Position numbers and translations under genes: made by a program
Shown: positions 57,742 to 64,000 of the stretch, piece by piece
Numbering within the stretch: the stretch's first letter is position 1
Layout of the letters: each line of letters opens with the position of its first letter
The notes under the pieces: generated by a model
What the model saw: the letters and a program-made list of their open reading frames with translations, nothing else
What the model was told of the DNA's origin: nothing
The model's database searches: none
NCBI RefSeq assembly: GCF_900100885.1
Contig: NZ_LT629692.1
Location: forward strand, 1,364,001-1,428,000
Reading direction: 5' to 3'
DNA from: Microbacterium pygmaeum
Lineage (GTDB): Bacteria; Actinomycetota; Actinomycetes; Actinomycetales; Microbacteriaceae
DNA length: 64,000 nt

Positions 57742-58056
57742 GTGGCCGAGGAGATGAGCAGAGCCCAGCAGCTGATGGGCGACATCGCCCCGAAACTTGC
57801 CGAATTGACCGACGATGTCTTGTTCGGCGACGTGTGGGCTCGGCCGGGACTCTCGCCCCGGGACCGCAGCCTCATCACCGTCGCCGCACTGATCGCGTTG
57901 AACCGCACCGACCAGCTCCGCTCACATCTGGGGGTCGGCATCCAAAATGGGCTCACCGAGGACGAGCTGGTCGAAGTGATCACACATCTGGCCTTCTACG
58001 CGGGGTGGCCGGTCGCCGTCGGGGCTGTGGGCGTACTCCGCGAGGTCACGCGCTGA
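57742..58056 (+). CDS. Carboxymuconolactone decarboxylase-family protein
   Basis: A 104-residue CMD/AhpD-like protein. Recognisable parts are LFGDVWARPGLSPRDRSLITVAALIALNRTDQLRSHLGVGIQNGLTEDELVEVI split over two helices. The catalytic CxxC of AhpD is absent, so a peroxidase role is unlikely. GTG 57742 lies two bases after the SDR stop, so it is translationally linked. Proteins of this size often accompany redox operons; activity is unknown. Confidence 0.87.
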   Translation: MAEEMSRAQQLMGDIAPKLAELTDDVLFGDVWARPGLSPRDRSLITVAALIALNRTDQLRSHLGVGIQNGLTEDELVEVITHLAFYAGWPVAVGAVGVLREVTR

Positions 58057-58063
58057 TTTGAGG

Positions 58064-58816
58064 TCAGATTCCCGTGACAAGGTAGCCGCCGTCCACCGGC
58101 AGTACGGCGCCGGTGACGAATGACGCTGCGTCCGAGGCGAGGAAGGCGACGACCTTGGCGATCTCCTCAGGATCTCCGAATCGCGCGAGCGGAGTGCGTG
58201 AGAGTAACCGCTCCCGGATCGCGTCGTCCGCCTTCAGATGCGCGAGGAGAGGCGTGTCGATCCAGCCGGGCGCCACGCAATTCACGCGGATGCCGTCAGG
58301 TGCGTACACCTGGGCCAGTGACTTGGTGAGTTGGACGATTCCGCCCTTGGATGCCGAGTACGCGGCGATCTCGCCACCACCGAAGTAGGCGTACATCGAT
58401 CCGATGGTGATGATCGATGCGTGTGCGCTGGCCGTCAGCAGCGGTTTGGCGAGTTGGATGGTCCGATAAGCGGCGAGCAGCTGCACTTCGACGACCCGGG
58501 TGAACGCAGCCCACTCCTGTTCCCGTTCACCGAGACTGATGCCTGCGGCGGGAACCAATACGTCCAGCCGATCCAGCTGCGAGAACAGGTGCTGAAGACC
58601 GTCGTCATCGGTGACGTCGAGCTCGTGCAGGTGCACGCGTAGGCCGTCGGGGAAACTCGCGCGGTCAGCTCCCAGACCGACGGCGTGAACCTCGGCGCCC
58701 AGCCTTGCCAGGTATTCGACCGTCGCCGCGCCGAGGCCCGATGTGCCGCCGGTGACCAGCACTACCTTGCCCGCCATGAGGTCGGGCGCGAACGTCGCCG
58801 TTGACGGGTCGGTCAT
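58064..58816 (-). CDS. Short-chain dehydrogenase (MoaF/SnoaL cluster)
   Basis: A 250-residue SDR with TGGTSGLGAATVEY (~22-35), catalytic Ser in IGSMYAYFGG and YSASKGG (Tyr-x3-Lys), NCVAPGWIDTPLL and the final ASFVTGAVLPVDGGY. The usual NNAG is replaced by VPAAG. The start ATG 58816 overlaps the SnoaL-like stop by ATGA. It is the last gene of a minus-strand operon with SnoaL-like, MoaF-like and Zn-dehydrogenase genes. Confidence 0.9.
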   Translation of the reverse strand: MTDPSTATFAPDLMAGKVVLVTGGTSGLGAATVEYLARLGAEVHAVGLGADRASFPDGLRVHLHELDVTDDDGLQHLFSQLDRLDVLVPAAGISLGEREQEWAAFTRVVEVQLLAAYRTIQLAKPLLTASAHASIITIGSMYAYFGGGEIAAYSASKGGIVQLTKSLAQVYAPDGIRVNCVAPGWIDTPLLAHLKADDAIRERLLSRTPLARFGDPEEIAKVVAFLASDAASFVTGAVLPVDGGYLVTGI

Positions 58817-59199
58817 TCCATCGCCGCCACGACGAGCGAACTGTCCACGACCTGCTCGAACCGAACGACCTGTCCGCCCTCGAGTCGCCAGATGTGGGTG
58901 AACCGTGCCGCGAAGGGCTTGCCGGTCACCCGATTCGTGCCGGAATACGTGCCGATGCCGACCACGGTGTCCCCAGCATCCAACACCTCGTCCACCTCGA
59001 CGGTGAAATCCGCCCAATCCTGCTGCAGCCTGATGAAGACGCCCTCGGCGATCGCCTGCGGTCCGACGTATGTACCGGCCAGGGGAAATCCCGCGGCTTC
59101 GGTCCATTCGATGTCTGCCGCGAACGGGGCGAGCATCCCATCCAGGTTTCCTGCGTCAGAGGCCGAATAGTGTCCTTGAACGATCTCAGCGTTGCTCAT
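58813..59199 (-). CDS. SnoaL-like (NTF2-fold) protein
   Basis: A 128-residue NTF2-like protein: EIVQGHYSASDAGNLDGMLA, DIEWTEAAGFPLAGTYVGPQ, VFIRLQQDWADFTVEVDEVL, GKPFAARFTHIWRLEGGQVV. This is the standard SnoaL length and order. Members are ketosteroid isomerase-like enzymes or binding proteins. AGGAG precedes ATG 59199. It is coupled to the downstream SDR. Confidence 0.88.
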   Translation of the reverse strand: MSNAEIVQGHYSASDAGNLDGMLAPFAADIEWTEAAGFPLAGTYVGPQAIAEGVFIRLQQDWADFTVEVDEVLDAGDTVVGIGTYSGTNRVTGKPFAARFTHIWRLEGGQVVRFEQVVDSSLVVAAME

Positions 59200-59212
59200 C
59201 TTCGTCTCCTCG

Positions 59213-60028
59213 TCAGACCGGCTGGACATCGGGATAGACCACGGAGCCCACCGGGTAGATGTGACCGCCAGCACGCGAGTGCTCCGCGTCACCTTCGCCG
59301 TTGAGGCCGAGGAAGTTGCCCGTGGTTCTGAGCTGGTAACCCAGATCGTGCAACCAGACGCTCGCCACTGCGATCTTGAACTCGCGGAAGCAGAACAGGT
59401 ACAGGCCGTCGTCGAACTTCCACACGGTCGACATGTCGACGTCGCCGTGGCCGCGCTGCACGCCCTGGATGCACTGCCACGCGTACCGTTCCGACGACAG
59501 GTACACGTGCTCGTAGAGGTGCTCCGGGCTGTAGCGGTACAGGTTGCGGCGGCCAACGAGGTCGCGCGACGGACCCGGCACGACTCCTCGTGCCGCGCCC
59601 CCATCGACCACTCCGGTCCAGAAATGCTGTGCAACCTGCGGGACCTCTTCTACGGCTTCCGGCTGAATGGCCGAAAGCACCCCGAGTGCTCGATGCGTCG
59701 TCGTCGACAAAACGAGCGTCAGCGACTCACGCTCGCGGGTGACGAAGGGAACGTTGACGAACAGGACGTCTGCTCGGACGGTGACCGCTTCGTACGGATC
59801 CTCGGATCCCGTCGATTCGAAGACGCCGGTCGAGGACCAGCGAACGGTGGTCGAATCGAGGAAGGCGAGCTCCACCTGGGGTCCATCGTCGAAGCGGATG
59901 AGAAAGTTCTGACCGGACAGGTCGGCATCGGGCAGTCGGTAGGTGTCGATGCCGGCGGCGAATTCGTCGTAGGTGCGCCACTCCTCCACTGGGGCGGCGT
60001 CGACGGTGTTGCTGACGGTAGGTTCCAC
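59213..60028 (-). CDS. MoaF-family protein
   Basis: A 271-residue protein with two related beta-barrel halves. The N-terminal half (about 30-110) reads FLIRFDDGPQVELAF and the C-terminal half (about 155-260) NLYRYSPEHLYEHVYLSS, WQCIQGVQRGHGDVDM and LYLFCFREF. These match MoaF, originally tied to molybdenum cofactor or monoamine regulons, but of unknown activity. Here it stands among dehydrogenases, suggesting a small-molecule binding or isomerase role. It is followed by the SnoaL-like gene after 13 bp. Confidence 0.82.
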   Translation of the reverse strand: MEPTVSNTVDAAPVEEWRTYDEFAAGIDTYRLPDADLSGQNFLIRFDDGPQVELAFLDSTTVRWSSTGVFESTGSEDPYEAVTVRADVLFVNVPFVTRERESLTLVLSTTTHRALGVLSAIQPEAVEEVPQVAQHFWTGVVDGGAARGVVPGPSRDLVGRRNLYRYSPEHLYEHVYLSSERYAWQCIQGVQRGHGDVDMSTVWKFDDGLYLFCFREFKIAVASVWLHDLGYQLRTTGNFLGLNGEGDAEHSRAGGHIYPVGSVVYPDVQPV

Positions 60029-60051
60029 GGTTGGTCCTCTCAGATGGACGG

Positions 60052-61155
60052 TTACGGTCCGGTCGGCAGCAGCACGACTTTCATCACGTCCTGCTCTCGA
60101 TGGGCGATGACGGCGAACGCTGCGGCGACCTCATCCAGCGGGAATGAATGCGTGATCAGGTCTGCGTATGGAAAGTCGCCGCGCTCCAACAGCCCGATCG
60201 CGGAACCGAAGCCGCCGGCGGATAGGAATGACGGCAGCACATCGATCTCGCGGGTCAGCAGATCCTCGTCCGAGCGGAACGACGTGGTCGAGCCGGCGCC
60301 GCACGCGCCCGCCAGGACGACCCTGCCCCCGCGACGAACCAACCGCGCGGCCAGTTGCTGCGCTTCGCTGGATCCGGCCGCTTCGATCACGACGTCGGCC
60401 AGAGCACCGACGTGCGCGCGAACCATCGTTTCGGCATCCTGCTCGCGCATGTTGATCGTGGCATCCGCACCGAAGGCACGGGCGGTGCGCAATCGGCTGT
60501 CACGAGTGCCGAGGACGACTACGGACGCGCCGGCAGATCGAGCGGCAGCCGCCAGAAGGATGCCGATCGGTCCAGGCCCGATGACCAGGACTCGGTCGCC
60601 CGGTCCGACGCGGCCGCGCTGAACGGCCCGGCAGGCGACGGCGAACGGCTCGACCAGTACCGCGACATCCCACGGGAGATCGGCGGGCAAACGGTGCACG
60701 ATGGCCTCTGCGGGAACGTAAAGATACTCGGAGTAGCCTCCCCACAGGCCGGGAGCGACGGTGCGCGGGATGTTCACACCGAGCTGCCGACCGCGGGAGA
60801 GTCCCGTGGCCATGTCGTCCCGCTCGCACAGGTTGTACGTGCCCTCGAGACAGCGCGGGCAGCGATGACAGGGCAGGAGCATCTCCACAGCGACATGATC
60901 GCCGATGCCGAGCCCGTGCGATTCTGCGGCGGCGGCGCCGATCGCGGCCACCTCTCCGACGAACTCGTGGCCCGGAACGAGGGGAAACGTATCGCCGATA
61001 TGCCCAGCGAGCAGGTGCAGATCGGTGGCGCAGACGCCGACCCGACGCACGCGGACGATCACGTCGTCGGGACCGGGGTCGGGAACCGCGATGGAGTCGA
61101 TGGCGATCTCGTTCGGCGCGGAGAACACGACCTGACGGCTCTGAGTGGTCACCAT
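60052..61155 (-). CDS. Zinc-dependent medium-chain dehydrogenase
   Basis: A 367-residue MDR enzyme. Catalytic zinc residues include Cys42 (GVCATD) and His-Glu in PGHEFVGE. The structural zinc lobe is CHRCPRC plus the Cys in NLCERD. The cofactor motif is VIGPGPIG. This looks like an L-threonine/sorbitol dehydrogenase-type protein. It heads the minus operon with MoaF, SnoaL and SDR genes, divergent from the aldehyde dehydrogenase gene. Substrate unknown. Confidence 0.9.
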   Translation of the reverse strand: MVTTQSRQVVFSAPNEIAIDSIAVPDPGPDDVIVRVRRVGVCATDLHLLAGHIGDTFPLVPGHEFVGEVAAIGAAAAESHGLGIGDHVAVEMLLPCHRCPRCLEGTYNLCERDDMATGLSRGRQLGVNIPRTVAPGLWGGYSEYLYVPAEAIVHRLPADLPWDVAVLVEPFAVACRAVQRGRVGPGDRVLVIGPGPIGILLAAAARSAGASVVVLGTRDSRLRTARAFGADATINMREQDAETMVRAHVGALADVVIEAAGSSEAQQLAARLVRRGGRVVLAGACGAGSTTSFRSDEDLLTREIDVLPSFLSAGGFGSAIGLLERGDFPYADLITHSFPLDEVAAAFAVIAHREQDVMKVVLLPTGP

Positions 61156-61368
61156 CTAAGTTTCGGCCGAGGTGGCGGATCGAGCTTGACTCTGAGAGCA
61201 CGGTCCTTGCCTCGTGACGAGGGTGCGCCGGCGAGCCCGCAACGCGCGCTGTAGATGAGCGAGTGGGTGCCGGGTCGTTCGCCCTCAGACATCATCACCG
61301 CACTGCCAGACAAGTCGCCGAGAGTGCGCCGGGACACAATGTGAGTTCCGACTCAAAAGGAGACAGCC

Positions 61369-62799
61369 ATGTCCGACTCGACGTCCACGTCCGCGCCAGA
61401 GGTTGCACTCATCGAACGAGTGCAGTCCGCGCCGGGCTCGGGTCGCGAAATCCTCGACCCTGCGACCGGTGCATTGGTCGGTCACGCGCCTGTGCACAGC
61501 GTTGGAGACCTGGACGATGCGATCGAGCGCGCCCGCCGCGCCCAGCCGGGGTGGGACGCACTCGGGCACGCCGAGCGTTCGGCGCTCATGCTGAAGGCCG
61601 CCGACGCGATCGACGAGCATGCCGAGGCGCTGGCACGCCTCCTGTCGCGGGAGCAGGGCAAGCCGCTCAACGGTCCGAATGCGAGATTCGAGTTAGGCGC
61701 GTGCTCTGCCTGGCTAAAGACGTCCGCGACGACGATCCTCGAGGCCGAGGTCATCATCGACGACGGCGACGCGCACGCGGTCCTGACCTATAAGCCGGTC
61801 GGCGTCGTAGGCGCGATCGGGCCGTGGAATTGGCCCTTGATGATCACCATCTGGCAGATCGGCCCCGCACTCCGGATGGGCAACACGGTTGTCGTCAAGC
61901 CCAGCGAGTACACCCCGCTGAGCGTCCTTGCGCTCTTGGCAGTCCTCAACGAGGTCCTACCCGCCGACGTGCTCATCGGAATCTCGGGCGACCGCGAGGT
62001 CGGTGCTCGCCTGTCGTCACACCCTGATATCGACAAGATCATGTTCACCGGCTCGACGGCCACTGGGCGTCGGATCATCGAGAACTCGGCCGGCAACCTC
62101 GCCCGCCTGACGTTGGAACTCGGCGGAAACGATGCCGGCATCGTCCTTCCGGGAACCGACCCCGAGGCCATCGCGGGCGACCTGTTCTGGGGCGCCTTCA
62201 TCAACACCGGTCAGACATGCGCCGCGCTCAAGCGTCTCTACGTCCACGACTCGATCTACGAAGAGGTCATCGCGGCCTTGGCGGCGGTTGCCGGCCAGAT
62301 GCCGATGGGTCCGGGGCTCGATGAAGACAACATGCTCGGTCCGCTGCAGAACAAGCAGCAGTTCGACATCGTCTCCAGGCTCGTCGAGGACGCAAAGACA
62401 CACGGTGGTCGTGTCATCACGGGCGGTTCACCGGCAACCGATCTCGGTCCGCTGTTCTACCCGATCACGATCGTCGCCGATGTCACTGACGGCGTCGCGC
62501 TCGTGGACGAAGAGCAATTCGGCCCAGCGCTTCCGGTGATCAAGTATTTCGATGTCGAGGACGCCATCGCCAGCGCGAACGGACTGGACGTAGGTCTCGG
62601 CGCATCGGTGTGGGGGAGCGACCGCGATGAGGCGCGACGAATCGCGTCGCGAATCCAGTCCGGCACGGTCTGGATCAACTCGCACGGCGGCGTGCACCCG
62701 ATGATTCCCTTCGGCGGCGTGAAGAGTTCGGGCTACGGTCTCGAGTTCGGCGTCGAAGGTCTCAAAGCGGTGGCCGTGCCGCAGATCATCAACGGCTGA
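61369..62799 (+). CDS. NAD(P)-dependent aldehyde dehydrogenase
   Basis: A 476-residue ALDH. It has GPWNWPLMITIWQIGPALRM (Asn and cofactor region), GSTATGRRI, catalytic Glu in LELGGNDAG (~251) and catalytic Cys in NTGQTCAALK (~285). The EEQFGPALPVI and GGVKSSGYGLEFG motifs complete it. It oxidises an aldehyde to an acid. AAAGGAG precedes ATG 61369. With the downstream GMC oxidoreductase it forms an alcohol-to-acid pair. Confidence 0.93.
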   Translation: MSDSTSTSAPEVALIERVQSAPGSGREILDPATGALVGHAPVHSVGDLDDAIERARRAQPGWDALGHAERSALMLKAADAIDEHAEALARLLSREQGKPLNGPNARFELGACSAWLKTSATTILEAEVIIDDGDAHAVLTYKPVGVVGAIGPWNWPLMITIWQIGPALRMGNTVVVKPSEYTPLSVLALLAVLNEVLPADVLIGISGDREVGARLSSHPDIDKIMFTGSTATGRRIIENSAGNLARLTLELGGNDAGIVLPGTDPEAIAGDLFWGAFINTGQTCAALKRLYVHDSIYEEVIAALAAVAGQMPMGPGLDEDNMLGPLQNKQQFDIVSRLVEDAKTHGGRVITGGSPATDLGPLFYPITIVADVTDGVALVDEEQFGPALPVIKYFDVEDAIASANGLDVGLGASVWGSDRDEARRIASRIQSGTVWINSHGGVHPMIPFGGVKSSGYGLEFGVEGLKAVAVPQIING

Positions 62800-62815
62800 G
62801 AGAGAAGATACGGAT

Positions 62816-64000
62816 ATGACGCGAACTGCAATCGTCGTCGGTGGGGGATCGGCCGGATCGGTCGTGGCCCGCAGACTGGTCGACGCCGGGGTCGAGGTGA
62901 CACTCGTAGAAGCCGGTGGCGAGGACACCAACGAGGCTATCCACGATCCGATGCGGATGGGAGAACTCTGGCACAGCCCGCAGGACTGGGATCACTACAC
63001 CGTTCCCCAGCCTGGAGCGGGCGGTCGCCGATTGCACTTGCCGCGTGGCAAGGTACTGGGCGGGTCGCATGCGCTGAACGCCATGATCTGGGTGCGTTGC
63101 GCGCCGCAGGACTTCGATGGCTGGGCGGCTCTCGGCAACGAGGGCTGGGGATGGTCGGTCATTCGGCCGATCTACGAGACGATCGAAGATCGGTCGGGTG
63201 CGGGTGCGGCTCACGCAGGGATGCTGCCGGTGACCGACGACTACGAGCTCTCGCCCATTCAGCATTCGCTCATCGAGGCCGCGGTGCAGGACGGGCTCGA
63301 GCGCAACCCCGACTACAACGGCGATCACTTGGACGGTGTGTCCCAGCAGCAGGTGACCATGCGGGACGGCCGACGGGTCAACACATGGATGGCCTATCTG
63401 AAGCCGGTGCGGGATGCCGACAACCTGACGATCGTCGTCGGAGCCGAGGTGCACTCGGTGATTGCCGAAGGCGGTCGCGCTACCGGCATCCGCTATCGAG
63501 TCGACGGCCACGATGAGGAACTTCGAGCCGATGAGGTGATCCTGGCTGCGGGAGCGATCGGCTCCCCGGCGATCCTGCTCCGCTCCGGCATCGGTCCTGC
63601 GGACGAATTGCAGGAGCTAGGCATCGAGGTCGTCAAAGATGCCCCGAGCGTCGGCAAGAATCTGCACGATCACCTCCTCGCGCCGGTGATCTTCACCACG
63701 ACTGCCAAGCCCGTCGGTCCGCCGACACCGGGGGTATCCGTCACGCAGAGTCACCTCTTCTGGAAGAGCCTGCCTGATCTCGAGGTGCCCGATACGCAGC
63801 CGATCCTCTTCTCGGTGCCGATGTTCGGTGAGAACCTCGAACCGATCGTCGACGACGGGTTCTCGCTGATGGCGGGCATCGTCACGCCGAAGAGCCGCGG
63901 CGAGCTCACCCTTTCCGGTCCGGGGCTCGATGACCCCGTGCAGATCGATCTGCAGGCCCTCGCCGATCCCGATGACGTGCGATCCCTGGTCGCGTCGGTG
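62816..64000 (+). CDS. GMC-family FAD oxidoreductase (partial, runs off the window)
   Basis: 395 codons of a choline dehydrogenase/alcohol oxidase-like flavoprotein. The ADP-binding motif AIVVGGGSAGSVVARRL is at the N-terminus. The GMC signature 1 LPRGKVLGGSHALNAMIWVR (~62-81) and signature 2 GAIGSPAILLRSGIGP are present, with the substrate-domain start thereafter. The catalytic His-His/Asn pair lies beyond the window. It starts 16 bp after the ALDH gene, so they are co-transcribed; it would oxidise a primary alcohol to the aldehyde used by the ALDH. Confidence 0.92.
   Translation, partial: MTRTAIVVGGGSAGSVVARRLVDAGVEVTLVEAGGEDTNEAIHDPMRMGELWHSPQDWDHYTVPQPGAGGRRLHLPRGKVLGGSHALNAMIWVRCAPQDFDGWAALGNEGWGWSVIRPIYETIEDRSGAGAAHAGMLPVTDDYELSPIQHSLIEAAVQDGLERNPDYNGDHLDGVSQQQVTMRDGRRVNTWMAYLKPVRDADNLTIVVGAEVHSVIAEGGRATGIRYRVDGHDEELRADEVILAAGAIGSPAILLRSGIGPADELQELGIEVVKDAPSVGKNLHDHLLAPVIFTTTAKPVGPPTPGVSVTQSHLFWKSLPDLEVPDTQPILFSVPMFGENLEPIVDDGFSLMAGIVTPKSRGELTLSGPGLDDPVQIDLQALADPDDVRSLVASV

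Overview
The window is a high-GC actinobacterial chromosome segment. The protein families, frequent GTG/TTG starts and probable leaderless promoters point to Microbacterium or a close relative in the Microbacteriaceae. This taxonomic call is an inference from gene content, since no marker gene was compared.

Layout. (1) 1-5.7 kb: an IclR-regulated sugar-acid locus with an IlvD/Edd dehydratase, SDR, FAH-family hydrolase and Zn-alcohol dehydrogenase. Together these resemble the non-phosphorylating L-fucose/L-rhamnose route. (2) 5.7-17.4 kb: chromosomal genes, including an 80-nt nested inverted repeat, an NhaA antiporter, a DUF421 protein, an HdeD-lipase fusion and a self-contained sulfatase locus. 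That locus has two CxPxR sulfatases, their formylglycine-generating enzyme, a HAD phosphatase and a DUF389 protein. (3) 17.56-39.12 kb: a ~21.5 kb genomic island inserted at the 3' end of yajQ. It is bounded by a 17-bp direct repeat and carries tyrosine integrase, excisionase, XRE regulator and MobF relaxase genes. (4) 39.1-47.8 kb: core genome with yajQ, a BASS transporter, an FBP/FusB-like gene, a PfkB kinase, tRNA-Tyr, a YbaK protein, a FAD oxidoreductase, an IMPase, an M23 peptidase, tRNA-Thr and tRNA-Met. (5) 47.8-51.6 kb: a second element next to tRNA-Met whose integrase is split by an IS21-family insertion. (6) 51.6-64 kb: an AroE-like gene, an XRE/MmyB-regulated redox operon, and a cluster of MoaF-like, SnoaL-like, SDR, Zn-ADH, ALDH and GMC oxidoreductase genes that runs off the window.

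The most interesting region is inside the yajQ island. A compact ubiquitin-like conjugation operon occupies the minus strand (26596 to 24317). It encodes a tandem two-domain ubiquitin-like protein ending in Gly-Gly-Val-Ser, a Prok-E2_E-like protein and a fused JAB deubiquitinase-E1 enzyme, followed by a DUF3800-like protein. It is divergent from a HigB-like toxin and an XRE-ImmA/IrrE antitoxin. The shared ~110-bp control region is packed with GGTA/TACC palindromes, which suggests that one metalloprotease-linked repressor could control both modules.

The same island also carries a HipA-like kinase with a DUF3037 protein and two overlapping gene triplets (secreted small protein, lipoprotein, cytosolic protein). 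No type IV secretion genes are visible, so the island looks like an integrative mobilizable element carrying defence or interference cargo rather than a self-transmissible ICE.
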